NCBI GenBank assembly: GCA_030680405.1
Contig: JAUXVT010000001.1
Coordinates: 1 to 64,000 of the forward strand
DNA: 64,000 nucleotides
Reading direction: 5' to 3'
Source of the DNA: Thiobacillus sp.
Lineage (GTDB): Bacteria; Pseudomonadota; Gammaproteobacteria; Burkholderiales; Thiobacillaceae
This document shows positions 30,799 through 39,356 of this stretch, in pieces; the stretch's first letter is position 1; every line of letters begins with the position of its first letter. A model generated the notes under the pieces. It searched no databases, had not been told where the DNA came from, and saw only the letters and a list, made by a program, of their open reading frames with translations. Made by a program: the position numbers and the translations under genes.

Positions 30799-31778
30799 CT
30801 CCTGAGCACCTGATAGTTCAGCCACACAAGACTGGCCAGCAACAGCGCCGCCCCGGCATTATGGGCTACCGCCACTGCCAGCGGCAGGCTCAGCAGCACA
30901 TTGCTGATTCCCAACGCGACCTGCAGCACCAGCAGCCCGCCTATGGCCATCCCCATGCAGGCATACCCCGGTGTACGCTGCAGTCGCAGCACCAGCCAGC
31001 CCAGATACAGGATGACGATCAAGGCCATGACGCGGTGCACCCAGTGAATCGCCGTCAGCGCGGTCATCGGCAGCAAGGCGCCGGATGCGGTCTCGCCGAG
31101 TGCGCGGTGCAGGGTGAAGCCGTGCTCGAAATCCTTCGACGGCATCCACAGGCCCTGGCACAGCGGAAAATCGGTGCAGGCCAGCGCCGCGTAGTTGCTG
31201 CTCACCCAGCCGCCTAGCGCGATTTGCGTGACCACCAGCGCCAGTCCAAGTGCCACGCTACCACGCAGATGGTCGACACGCGCGAAATAGGCACGACTGG
31301 CCCGGCCGCGTTCGCGCAACCACAGCCAGAGCAGCAGGGACAAGGTCGCCATCCCCCCCAGCAGATGCGCGCTGACGACCAGCGGCTTGAGCAATTGGGT
31401 GACCGTCCACATCCCCAACAGTGCCTGAAACACGATCAGCCCCAGCAACAGCACGGGCAAACCGGGACCGCCGCCCGTTTCTCGCCGCCCGCGCCAGCCC
31501 AGCACCGCAATCCCCAGCACCAGCAACCCCAGCGTCCCGGCAGCGTAACGATGCACCATTTCCTTCCACGCCTTGGCGTGCGACACCGGGCCTTCGGGAC
31601 GTTCGGCGAGTTCGGCGTTGATGGCGTCGGCGGCATGGTGCGGCGTCAGTTTGCCATAACAACCCGGCCAGTCTGGGCAGCCCAGACCAGCGTCGGACAA
31701 GCGCACGTAGGCGCCCAGGCTCACCACCCCGAACGTCAGGATGAGCGCGACCAGAATCAGGTTTCGGTACAGGGTCAT
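30795..31778 (-). CDS. ctaA: Heme A synthase (CtaA/COX15)
   Basis: 327 aa from ATG 31778 ([27 protein letters not shown]). Eight predicted helices, a conserved [16 protein letters not shown] loop, and His ligands in the EMVHRYAAG and VHRVMALIV helices. Oxidises heme o to heme a. A much longer open frame upstream is rejected because it runs into the next gene and lacks the family start. Coupled to cyoE by a four-base overlap. Confidence 0.95.
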   Translation of the reverse strand: MTLYRNLILVALILTFGVVSLGAYVRLSDAGLGCPDWPGCYGKLTPHHAADAINAELAERPEGPVSHAKAWKEMVHRYAAGTLGLLVLGIAVLGWRGRRETGGGPGLPVLLLGLIVFQALLGMWTVTQLLKPLVVSAHLLGGMATLSLLLWLWLRERGRASRAYFARVDHLRGSVALGLALVVTQIALGGWVSSNYAALACTDFPLCQGLWMPSKDFEHGFTLHRALGETASGALLPMTALTAIHWVHRVMALIVILYLGWLVLRLQRTPGYACMGMAIGGLLVLQVALGISNVLLSLPLAVAVAHNAGAALLLASLVWLNYQVLRR

Positions 31779-31780
31779 GG

Positions 31781-32344
31781 TCAGCCGATCTGGGAGGCTT
31801 TGAGCAACAGCTTGAGGTCTTTCATCATGCGTTTGGCATCTGGCTGGACAGGAAAACGCAGCATTAGGTTGCCCAGCGGATCGACCAGATAAATATGTCC
31901 GGCCCGGCCATCCCCGGCGGGAAACTGCTCGACAAAAGCGGCATCCGCCGGGCGCCACACGTGCAGGCCGGGATAATCCTGCAACAGGGCCGGGTCGACC
32001 GCGCCGGCGTCGGTCAACACCCACAGCCGCTCGATGCGCGACTGCTCCTTGCCCTGCGCGATCCGTATCTGGCGCATCAGGTACAGCTGTCGCACACAAG
32101 CGGCATCGCAGCTTGCCGGGCCGACGTGCACCATCAGCCACTTACCGCGCAGCGCCTCCAGATCAAGCGGCGTGCCATCGTGCGTCGCGCCGGACGTCTG
32201 TTGCAGGGGCGCCACCTTGAGCAGGTCGCCGTAATTGGTGTGCCCTGCCGGGCGCCAGCCGAAAAAGGCCAGATACGCCGCCACCACCGGCACCACGAAC
32301 ACGCCGAACAACAACAGGAATTTACTACGCGGGGTCAATTGCAT
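31781..32344 (-). CDS. Sco-like membrane-anchored thioredoxin-fold protein
   Basis: 187 aa. An N-terminal anchor helix (KFLLLFGVFVVPVVAAYLAFFGW) is followed by a thioredoxin-like domain. It keeps a CxxxC pair (GPASCDAACVRQ, about residues 79-83) and a later His (RAGHIYLVDPLG), the three-ligand pattern of Sco copper chaperones. Overall similarity to Sco1 is low. It lies between surf1 and ctaA, the usual betaproteobacterial place for an uncharacterised cytochrome-oxidase assembly protein. A copper or disulfide role is inference. Confidence 0.75.
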   Translation of the reverse strand: MQLTPRSKFLLLFGVFVVPVVAAYLAFFGWRPAGHTNYGDLLKVAPLQQTSGATHDGTPLDLEALRGKWLMVHVGPASCDAACVRQLYLMRQIRIAQGKEQSRIERLWVLTDAGAVDPALLQDYPGLHVWRPADAAFVEQFPAGDGRAGHIYLVDPLGNLMLRFPVQPDAKRMMKDLKLLLKASQIG

Positions 32345-32361
32345 GGGTCTACGTTATTGAT

Positions 32362-33111
32362 TCAAGGCTTCGGGTCCACGTCGCCGTCACGGCAACGCTT
32401 GACGTTCATTATCAGCCACAACACCGTCAGTGTCGCCGCCAAACTGTACCACTGGAAGGCATAGCTGACATGGGTATTGACACCGGTATCGGGTCGCGGC
32501 CAACTGCGTTGCAATCCGTCAGCCGTGCTGCTGGTCTGCAACAGCAACACCGGCTGCAGCCTCAGCCCGGTGGTCGCCGCATAGCGCGCAAAGTCAAGAT
32601 TCTGCCAGACGCGTCCCTGCGGCGTGATCGGCGCCAGTTCGACATAGCGCGTATGCGGATCGACCACCATGCCTTCCAGCCGCACCACGCCAGCCGGCGT
32701 CGGTGGCGCCGGCACCTGCTCGCGCGTGCGCCCGGCCGCCACCCAGCCGCGATTGACCAGGATGGCAAGCGGGCCCCCGTTGATCCGCAGCGGCGTCAGC
32801 ACGTGATACCCCGCCACGCCATTCATCACCCGGTTGTCGAGCAGGATGGTGTGCGCATCGTCAAATACCCCCTCGACCTCCAGCTTGCGGTACAACACGC
32901 TGTTGCGATCGAGCAGCGTACTGCCGATGTGGATGGGGGCTTCGCGCACCGCGGCATCGTAACGCGCCTGCAGGGCGCGTTTGGCATCGGCACGTCCACT
33001 TTGCCAGTTACCGAGTGACAGCGTCAGCACAAAGAAAAAAAGGGCCGCCAGCGTTGGCCACAAGGTCGGCGCAAACTGCCACGGTCCGACACGCAGCTTC
33101 AGCAAGTGCAT
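32362..33111 (-). CDS. SURF1-family cytochrome oxidase assembly protein
   Basis: 249 aa from ATG 33111. Two membrane helices, at the N-terminus (LWPTLAALFFFVLTLSLGNWQ) and C-terminus (FQWYSLAATLTVLWLIMNV), flank a periplasmic domain. The domain has LLDNRVMNGVAGYHVLTPL and ILVNRGWVAAGRTR, which are SURF1 hallmarks. Assists heme a insertion in CtaD. It lies upstream of the Sco-like gene and ctaA and is divergent from the DUF2909 gene. Confidence 0.93.
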   Translation of the reverse strand: MHLLKLRVGPWQFAPTLWPTLAALFFFVLTLSLGNWQSGRADAKRALQARYDAAVREAPIHIGSTLLDRNSVLYRKLEVEGVFDDAHTILLDNRVMNGVAGYHVLTPLRINGGPLAILVNRGWVAAGRTREQVPAPPTPAGVVRLEGMVVDPHTRYVELAPITPQGRVWQNLDFARYAATTGLRLQPVLLLQTSSTADGLQRSWPRPDTGVNTHVSYAFQWYSLAATLTVLWLIMNVKRCRDGDVDPKP

Positions 33112-33159
33112 GGGCCACGCAATCCGGTTAGACTTGAATTTTGTTGAGCGGCCTCTTTC

Positions 33160-33360
33160 ATGCGCATCCTTGCCCTGCTGTTTATCGTCTTCATCCTGGC
33201 CAGCCTCGCCAGCGCGCTCTACTATCTCATCAAGGACAAGGGACAGTCCGACCGCGCCGTCAAAATGCTGACCGTGCGGGTCGCGCTTTCCCTCACCCTG
33301 TTCCTTCTGCTGATGGGCGGATATTACTTCGGCGTCATCCCTCAAAACGGCCTGCGTTAA
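33160..33360 (+). CDS. Twin-transmembrane protein (DUF2909 family)
   Basis: 66 aa with two helices (ILALLFIVFILASLASALYY and VALSLTLFLLLMGGYYFGVI) joined by the loop KDKGQSDRAVKMLTVR. This small family is regularly found divergent from surf1 and next to ctaE in proteobacterial oxidase loci. Its function is unknown. It is the only plus-strand gene of the respiratory island. Confidence 0.87.
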   Translation: MRILALLFIVFILASLASALYYLIKDKGQSDRAVKMLTVRVALSLTLFLLLMGGYYFGVIPQNGLR

Positions 33361-33379
33361 TCCCGCCCGCCGCAACAAA

Positions 33380-33400
33380 AAGCCGCGTTATACGCGGCTT
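33380..33400. terminator. Bidirectional hairpin between DUF2909 gene and ctaE
   Basis: AAGCCGCGT, loop TAT, ACGCGGCTT: a perfect 9-bp stem flanked by A-rich sequence on the left and a T-containing stretch on the right. It is correctly placed between the two convergent 3' ends. Confidence 0.75.
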
Positions 33401-33455
33401 CGTTGTTAAACCGGGCCCGCGCCTGCGCGGTCGCCCGGTTTGACGGAACAGGCTG

Positions 33456-34319
33456 CTAAATCATCCAGTAAACCACGACGAACAGCAGCACCCACACCAC
33501 GTCGACAAAGTGCCAGTACCACGACACCGCCTCGAAGGCGAAATGATGCTCGGCCGTGAAATGGCCGGCGATTGAGCGCAGCAACATCACGATCAGCATC
33601 GTCGTGCCGACCAGCACGTGAAACCCATGGAAACCGGTCAGCATAAAGAAGGTGGCACCGTAGACGCCCGCGCCCAGCGTCAGCCCCATTTCGGTGTAGG
33701 CATGATGGTATTCGTAGGCTTGCAGGCCGAGAAAGACCATGCCCAGCGCCACCGTCATCGCCAAGCCGAGGATCAGCTGCGTGCGGCTGCTCTTTTTCAG
33801 CCCCCAATGCGCCCAGGTGACCGTTACACCCGAGCTCAGCAGCAGCAGGGTGTTGATCGCCGGAATCCCCCAGGCACCCATCGGAGTGAACTGGACGCTG
33901 TCCTGCAGACCCGGCCCCGCGCTCGGCCACGCCGCCTTGAACGTGGGCCAGAGTTGTTCCATCGTATCGGACTCGCCCAGCCAGGGCACTGACAGCACCC
34001 GGGTATAGAACAGCGCGCCGAAAAAGGCGGCGAAGAACATCACCTCGGAAAAGATGAACCAGCTCATCGACCAGCGGAACGAGGCGTCGACCTGCTTGTT
34101 GTAACGGCCCGCCTCGCTGTCGCGAATCACTTCGCCGAACCAGCCGAACATCATGTAGAACAGGATCGCCACCCCAGCGAGGAGCACCCAGCCTCCGTTG
34201 TCGATCTCGCGCATGGTCATGACGCCGCCCACCGCCATCAGTAGCAGTGCGACCGAGCCGATAATCGGCCAGAGCGAAGGTTGCGGCAAATAATATTTAT
34301 CGGTTTGTGCCAGGCTCAT
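33456..34319 (-). CDS. ctaE: Cytochrome c oxidase subunit III
   Basis: 287 aa. Seven-helix CoxC/CtaE protein with RWSMSWFIFSEVMFFAAFF, GLQAYEYHHAYTEMG and the C-terminal SWYWHFVDVVWVLLFVVVYW signature. The last gene of the caa3 structural operon, 30 bases after the DUF2970 gene. Confidence 0.97.
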   Translation of the reverse strand: MSLAQTDKYYLPQPSLWPIIGSVALLLMAVGGVMTMREIDNGGWVLLAGVAILFYMMFGWFGEVIRDSEAGRYNKQVDASFRWSMSWFIFSEVMFFAAFFGALFYTRVLSVPWLGESDTMEQLWPTFKAAWPSAGPGLQDSVQFTPMGAWGIPAINTLLLLSSGVTVTWAHWGLKKSSRTQLILGLAMTVALGMVFLGLQAYEYHHAYTEMGLTLGAGVYGATFFMLTGFHGFHVLVGTTMLIVMLLRSIAGHFTAEHHFAFEAVSWYWHFVDVVWVLLFVVVYWMI

Positions 34320-34350
34320 CTCATCCCCTCTTTCTTGTTTGGTAGATCGT

Positions 34351-34548
34351 TCATTTCACGAACTGCATCGCTAGATACACCAGCAACAACAACGTCAATA
34401 CAAATACCAGCCCGCCTATCAGCCCAGCGATGATGACCTGGGCCGGCGTCAGGCTTTGCGCGTCGGCGTCATAATCGCGCCGCTTGCGCACGCCAAAAAA
34501 ACTCCAAAACACTGCCAGGACCGCCTTGAGGTTGCCGCCTTCAGCCAT
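34351..34548 (-). CDS. Small membrane protein (DUF2970)
   Basis: 65 aa. A basic N-terminal part (FFGVRKRRDYDADAQSLTPAQ) is followed by one hydrophobic helix (VIIAGLIGGLVFVLTLLLLVYLA). DUF2970 proteins sit between ctaG and ctaE in betaproteobacteria. No activity is known. It overlaps the end of ctaG by eight bases. Confidence 0.87.
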   Translation of the reverse strand: MAEGGNLKAVLAVFWSFFGVRKRRDYDADAQSLTPAQVIIAGLIGGLVFVLTLLLLVYLAMQFVK

Positions 34549-35095
34549 GGGGCTGCCCCTTCTGCAAATCCGTCGTTTGCGTCTTCGTCCCGATATCGAA
34601 GAAGGTGTACGACAAGGTCACGGTATGCACATCCCCGCCCATCGCCGGATCCAGCACGAACAGCACCGGCATGCGACGGGATTCGCCCGCCGCCAGGGTT
34701 TGTGGCGTGAAACAGAAGCACTCGATCTTCTTGAAGAAAGCCGCGGCGCGCGCCGGACCATAGCTCGGCACCGCCTGCCCCACGATTGCCTGATCGCTGG
34801 TGTTGATCACCTCGTATTCCACCTGCACCAGCTGGCCCGGATGCACCTTCAGAGTGCGCTGCAAGGGCTTGAACTGCCACGGCAGCCCGGCATTGGTATT
34901 GGCGTCGAATTCCAGCGTCACCCAGCGGTTGGAATCGACCTGGGTGTTTTTCACCAGACTTTGCTCGGCGCCGGAATTGATCCCGGTCACTTCGCAAATC
35001 TTGTAATAAAACGGCACCAGGGCAAAGCCAAACCCGAACATGCCCAGTGTTACTACGATGAGCTTGGTCAAGGTTTTGGCATTGCCGGCGGCCAT
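34541..35095 (-). CDS. ctaG: Cytochrome c oxidase assembly protein CtaG (COX11)
   Basis: 184 aa. A single N-terminal helix (LIVVTLGMFGFGFALVPFYY), the conserved KICEVTGIN segment, and the copper-binding CFCF motif (KKIECFCFTPQTL, about residue 130). Delivers copper to Cu-B of CtaD from the periplasmic side. It begins 3 bases after the stop of the small assembly protein gene. Confidence 0.96.
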   Translation of the reverse strand: MAAGNAKTLTKLIVVTLGMFGFGFALVPFYYKICEVTGINSGAEQSLVKNTQVDSNRWVTLEFDANTNAGLPWQFKPLQRTLKVHPGQLVQVEYEVINTSDQAIVGQAVPSYGPARAAAFFKKIECFCFTPQTLAAGESRRMPVLFVLDPAMGGDVHTVTLSYTFFDIGTKTQTTDLQKGQPHG

Positions 35096-35098
35096 GGC

Positions 35099-35218
35099 CT
35101 ATTTCAACCCGTTGTAGAGGGTGAACAAAAACAGGCCGATGACAAGTGCCGCCAGAATGGCTGCCGTGCGGTATTTACCGTTGCGCTTGTCCGTCATGCC
35201 TGCCAAGCCCCCGCTCAT
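35099..35218 (-). CDS. Small cytochrome-oxidase assembly-type protein, 39 aa
   Basis: Starts [20 protein letters not shown] and continues with one helix ([20 protein letters not shown]). Its start codon overlaps the ctaD stop (ATGA) and its stop lies 3 bases before ctaG. Betaproteobacterial oxidase operons usually carry such a 35-45 aa protein between ctaD and ctaG. No biochemical role is established. Confidence 0.8.
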   Translation of the reverse strand: MSGGLAGMTDKRNGKYRTAAILAALVIGLFLFTLYNGLK

Positions 35219-36792
35219 TTCACCACCGGCGCGGTTTCAAAGGTGTGATACGGCGCGGGCGACGGCAGCGTCCATTCCAGTCCTTCGGCACCTTCCCAGA
35301 CGCGGTCGGCCGCCTTGGCGCCGCCCTTAATCGTCTTCAGCACCAGCACCAGGAAAACCAGCTGCGAGAAGCCGAAGATGAACGCACCCACCGTGGCGAT
35401 CTGGTTAAACTCGGTGAACTGCAGCGCGTAGTCGGGAATGCGGCGAGGCATGCCGGCCAGGCCGAGGAAGTGCATCGGGAAGAACACGATGTTCATGCCG
35501 ATCACCGACAGCCAGAAGTGCCACCTGCCCAGCGTCTCGCTGTACATGTGGCCGGTCCACTTCGGCAGCCAGTAGTAGATGCCGGCGAAGATGGCGAACA
35601 GCGCGCCGGAGACCAGCACGTAGTGGAAGTGCGCCACCACGTAATAGGTGTCTTGCAGCTGGATATCGACCGGCGCGACTGCCAGCACCAGCCCGGAGAA
35701 GCCGCCAATCGTGAACAGGCAGACGAAGGCGATGGCGAACAGCATCGGCGTCTCGAAGGTCAACGAGCCCTTCCACATCGTGGCCACCCAGTTGAACACC
35801 TTCACCCCGGTCGGCACCGCGATCAGCATGGTCGAGAACATGAAGAACAATTGCGCGGCGGCGGGCATCCCCACGGCAAACATATGGTGCGCCCACACGG
35901 TGAACGAAAGGATCGCGATGGAAGCTGTCGCGTACACCATCGACGCGTAACCGAACAGCGGCTTGCGTGCGAAGGTCGGGATGATCTGCGAGACGATGCC
36001 GAACGCAGGCAGGATCAGGATGTAGACCTCGGGATGGCCGAAGAACCAGAAGATGTGCTGGAACATCACCGGGTCGCCGCCACCGGCCGCATTGAAGAAA
36101 TGGGTACCGAAGTTGCGGTCGGTCAGCAGCATGGTCACCGCGCCCGCCAATACCGGCATGGTGGCAATCAGCAGGTAGGCGGTGATCAGCCAGGTCCACA
36201 CGAACAGCGGCATCTTCATCAGCGTGAGGCCGGGCGCGCGCATGTTGAGGATGGTGGTGACGATGTTGATCGAGCCCATGATCGACGACAGACCCATGAT
36301 ATGGACCGCCAGAATCGTCAGGTCATAGGAAATACCGCCCTGGATGAACAGCGGCGGATACATCGTCCAGCCACCCGCCACTGCGCCGCCGGGCAACAGG
36401 AAAGACGACATCAGCATGAGGGCCGCCACTGGCAGCAGCCAGAACGCCCAGTTGTTCATGCGCGGAAACGCCATGTCGGGCGCGCCGATCATCAGCGGCA
36501 CCTGCCAATTCGCAAACCCGGAAAAGGCCGGCATGATCGCGCCGAAAATCATGATCAGGCCGTGCATAGTGGTGAGCTGGTTGAAGAAATCCGGGTTGGT
36601 GAGTTGCAAACCCGGCTGGAACAGTTCGGCGCGAATCAGCAGCGCCATGGTGCCCGCCGAAAACAGCATGATCAGTGCGAACCACAGGTACATCGTACCG
36701 ATGTCCTTGTGATTGGTGGTGGTCAGCCAGCGCATGATCCCGCTGGGGTGGCCGTGGCTGTGATCGTCGTGGGCGTGTGCAGCGTCAGACAT
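35215..36792 (-). CDS. ctaD: Cytochrome c oxidase subunit I
   Basis: 525 aa. Twelve-helix aa3/caa3-type oxidase. Visible are [12 protein letters not shown] (heme a His), the [18 protein letters not shown] helix with the Cu-B His and cross-linked Tyr, [10 protein letters not shown], and [18 protein letters not shown]. The His-rich N-terminus ([14 protein letters not shown]) is a minor oddity. It pumps protons while reducing oxygen. It lies 25 bases after ctaC. Confidence 0.98.
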   Translation of the reverse strand: MSDAAHAHDDHSHGHPSGIMRWLTTTNHKDIGTMYLWFALIMLFSAGTMALLIRAELFQPGLQLTNPDFFNQLTTMHGLIMIFGAIMPAFSGFANWQVPLMIGAPDMAFPRMNNWAFWLLPVAALMLMSSFLLPGGAVAGGWTMYPPLFIQGGISYDLTILAVHIMGLSSIMGSINIVTTILNMRAPGLTLMKMPLFVWTWLITAYLLIATMPVLAGAVTMLLTDRNFGTHFFNAAGGGDPVMFQHIFWFFGHPEVYILILPAFGIVSQIIPTFARKPLFGYASMVYATASIAILSFTVWAHHMFAVGMPAAAQLFFMFSTMLIAVPTGVKVFNWVATMWKGSLTFETPMLFAIAFVCLFTIGGFSGLVLAVAPVDIQLQDTYYVVAHFHYVLVSGALFAIFAGIYYWLPKWTGHMYSETLGRWHFWLSVIGMNIVFFPMHFLGLAGMPRRIPDYALQFTEFNQIATVGAFIFGFSQLVFLVLVLKTIKGGAKAADRVWEGAEGLEWTLPSPAPYHTFETAPVVK

Positions 36793-36817
36793 CGTGTGCT
36801 CTCCTCTTTAATATTGT

Positions 36818-37972
36818 TTACTGCGCAGCAGGTGCGCCGGCTTCGCTGGCGGCGCCACCGCGTGCGGCGGCAATCTCGGCAGGCTGCGCCAGGTCGCCCA
36901 TCTTGTTGTCCCACGCATTGCGCTGGTAGGTCACGACAGCGGCAATGTCGGCGTCGGATAACTGGCCGGCGAACGCTGCCATCGCCGTGCCCGGCCGGCC
37001 GTTCAGAACGACATTGATGTGTTCGGCAATCGGCCCGGTGGCCACTTTGGACCCGTTTATCGCCGGAAACACGCCGGGCATGCCCATGCCGCTGGCCTGA
37101 TGGCAGGCGGCGCAGTTGGCTTGATAGACCTTCTCGCCACGCGCCACCAGATCGGCGATTTCAAAGGATTTGGCGTTGTCGGCCACGGCGGCTTGAGTTG
37201 CGCCTTTCTTTTTCACCACCCAGGCCCGGTAGTCCTCTTCCGACACCACTTCGACCACGATCGGCATGAAGCCATGATCCTTGCCGCACAACTCGGCGCA
37301 CTGGCCGCGATAGGTGCCGATCTTGTCAGCCTTGAGCCAGCTGTCGCGGATGAAGCCTGGGATCCCGTCCTGCTTGACGCCAAGCGCGGGCAGCCACCAG
37401 GAATGGATCACGTCGTTGGCGGTAATCAGCAAACGCACCCGTTTGCCAACCGGCACCACCATCGGCTCGTCCACTTCCAGCAGGTAGTGCTCGCCCTTGG
37501 CGGCGGTGCCGTTGATCTGTTCGCGCGGGGTGGAAAGGTTGCTGTAGAAGCTGATGTCGTCGTTGAGGTAGTCGTAACCCCACTTCCACTGATAGCCGGT
37601 TATCTTGATGGTCATGTCAGGATTGGACGTGTCCTTCATGTCGATCACCACCTTGGCGGCGGGGTAGGCCATCCCCACCAGGATGACGAAGGGGATCACC
37701 GTCCAGATAATTTCAACCGTGGTGTTTTCGTGGAAATGCGCCGCCTTGTGGCCGAGCGATTTGCGATGCTTCAGCAGCGAATAGAACATCGCGCCAAATA
37801 CCACCACGAAGATCCCCAGACACACCAGCATGATGAGGTTGTGCAGATCGAACACATCCTGCGCCACCCCACTCGCCGGTGTTTGCAGGTTGTAGGCGTA
37901 TTCCGCCAGTGCCGGCTGGCTGGCTGCCAGCGCCGCTCCCACCATTCCTGCCCGTTGCCACATGCTTTTCAT
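36818..37972 (-). CDS. ctaC: Cytochrome c oxidase subunit II fused to cytochrome c (caa3 type)
   Basis: 384 aa from ATG 37972, which has GGGGGA upstream; ATG 37984 is in frame. A signal peptide and two helices are followed by the CuA domain (DVIHSWWLPALGVKQD and QCAELCGKDHGFM). A C-terminal cytochrome c domain has CAACH (about residue 290), making this a caa3-type enzyme. The tail is Ala-rich. First gene of ctaC-ctaD-ctaG-ctaE. Confidence 0.96.
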   Translation of the reverse strand: MKSMWQRAGMVGAALAASQPALAEYAYNLQTPASGVAQDVFDLHNLIMLVCLGIFVVVFGAMFYSLLKHRKSLGHKAAHFHENTTVEIIWTVIPFVILVGMAYPAAKVVIDMKDTSNPDMTIKITGYQWKWGYDYLNDDISFYSNLSTPREQINGTAAKGEHYLLEVDEPMVVPVGKRVRLLITANDVIHSWWLPALGVKQDGIPGFIRDSWLKADKIGTYRGQCAELCGKDHGFMPIVVEVVSEEDYRAWVVKKKGATQAAVADNAKSFEIADLVARGEKVYQANCAACHQASGMGMPGVFPAINGSKVATGPIAEHINVVLNGRPGTAMAAFAGQLSDADIAAVVTYQRNAWDNKMGDLAQPAEIAAARGGAASEAGAPAAQ

Positions 37973-38053
37973 CGCGTCCCCCATCCTTTCATCCCCGTTA
38001 TTGGTATCGATCGCGGCACAGGTTGCGGTATCCCTTCAACCTGCTGCGCCTCG

Positions 38054-38539
38054 CTATCCCTGCAACCTGCTGCGTAACGTGGCAGCCAACTGCAGCCGCC
38101 CCTCGTCACTCAGATACTGCCCGACTTCCGTTGCGCGACCATGCGAACTCACGCTGAGGCGGCAATTTCTGCCGGGCGTCCTGCAATCGCATGCCACGCG
38201 TGCCCAATGGCGATTCATTTCGCGACGCTCTCCGCGTGTACCGACATGCCATTCCAGCACCACCACGTCGCCTTCGATCATGAGGGCTTCGTAATCGCCC
38301 TCACGGCCGCGCAAGACTTTGAATGCCCAGGCCAGCAAGCCGATCTCCAGTCCGGCAAACGGCAGGGTCAGCCAGTAGCCCATCAGCGCAAAACCGAGCG
38401 CCATCGCAGAACACAGTGCCGCCAGGCTCCAGAACACGAGCCGTTCCTGGGGGCGCGTCAGCGAATGGTTGGGGCGGGATTGGAATACAAACGCGCCTGC
38501 TGACTCGCCAGCACAGTCTTCCGTTTTCACCTGTTCCAT
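38054..38539 (-). CDS. DUF2244 membrane protein
   Basis: 161 aa from ATG 38539 (in-frame alternatives extend 18 residues upstream). Two close helices (LVFWSLAALCSAMALGFALMG and PFAGLEIGLLAWAFKVLRG) are followed by a cytoplasmic part with WHVGTRGERREMNRHWARV. DUF2244 genes commonly precede ctaC/coxB in proteobacteria. Function unknown. The 133 bases upstream are AT-rich and probably hold the promoter. Confidence 0.8.
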   Translation of the reverse strand: MEQVKTEDCAGESAGAFVFQSRPNHSLTRPQERLVFWSLAALCSAMALGFALMGYWLTLPFAGLEIGLLAWAFKVLRGREGDYEALMIEGDVVVLEWHVGTRGERREMNRHWARVACDCRTPGRNCRLSVSSHGRATEVGQYLSDEGRLQLAATLRSRLQG

Positions 38540-38672
38540 ATCTATCTGGAATCGAGGAAACCGCGTGCGGCAATATGTCGCAGACAATAGCACGACGCCA
38601 CTCGTCCGAACAAGCAGTACGATCGTATTAACTTATTGATATATCGATTGAATATCGTTATTAAAGACTATT

Positions 38673-39356
38673 CTAATATATGCTGAATTCTTCGGGCAGC
38701 GTAAGCCATTGCAGCGTATCCGCCGATGAGACTCCCTGCAGAAGATAGGCCTGCACTCCCAGGCACGGACCGGGCAGGCGCGCGTACAGCGCGGCAACAT
38801 TCTCGGCCTGGCAGGCCATCGCCGGATCGACGTGGTTGCCCACCCAGCCGACCCACGGCAACTGTCGGTGTGCAATCGACTCTGCTGTCAGCAACGCATG
38901 GTTGAGGCAACCTAGGCGCAGGCCCACCACCAGCACAACGGGCAGGCCCAGACGCTGCGCCAGGTCCGCCATGTCCTCCCGCTCGTTCAGCGGCACGCGC
39001 CAGCCGCCCGCACCTTCGACGACCACCACATCGGCTGCGGCGGCCAGCCGGGCGTACGCCTCTGCGATGACGGTCAGTTCAATCCGCACGCCCGCCTGCT
39101 GTGCGGCGATATGCGGCGCGATCGGATTGTCAAAGGCATACGGATTCACATCGCGCACGGTAGCCGCCACGTTGGCCGCCTGCAGCAACGCCACCACATC
39201 CTCATTCAGCCCACCCGGCGCGTTGCCTGCCGACACCGGCTTCATCGCCGCCACGCGCAGGCCTTGCGCACGCAGCGCGTGAATCAGCGCCACCGCCACC
39301 CGCGTCTTGCCGACGCCGGTATCGGTGCCGGTGACGAACAGGCCGCGCGCCTTCAT
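38673..39356 (-). CDS. bioD: Dethiobiotin synthetase
   Basis: 227 aa. Closes the ureido ring of biotin from DAPA, CO2 and ATP. P-loop GTDTGVGKT at residues 10-18, MKPVSAG, and VVVEGAGGWRVPL are intact. Its ATG overlaps the bioC stop codon; that junction is made by the palindromic element at the end of bioC. Last gene of bioBFHCD. Confidence 0.97.
   Translation of the reverse strand: MKARGLFVTGTDTGVGKTRVAVALIHALRAQGLRVAAMKPVSAGNAPGGLNEDVVALLQAANVAATVRDVNPYAFDNPIAPHIAAQQAGVRIELTVIAEAYARLAAAADVVVVEGAGGWRVPLNEREDMADLAQRLGLPVVLVVGLRLGCLNHALLTAESIAHRQLPWVGWVGNHVDPAMACQAENVAALYARLPGPCLGVQAYLLQGVSSADTLQWLTLPEEFSIY

Noticed and set aside
35146-37017. 623-codon plus-strand frame opposite ctaD
   Set aside because: Antisense shadow of cytochrome oxidase subunit I; composition is dominated by Arg, His and Gln and no domain is visible.
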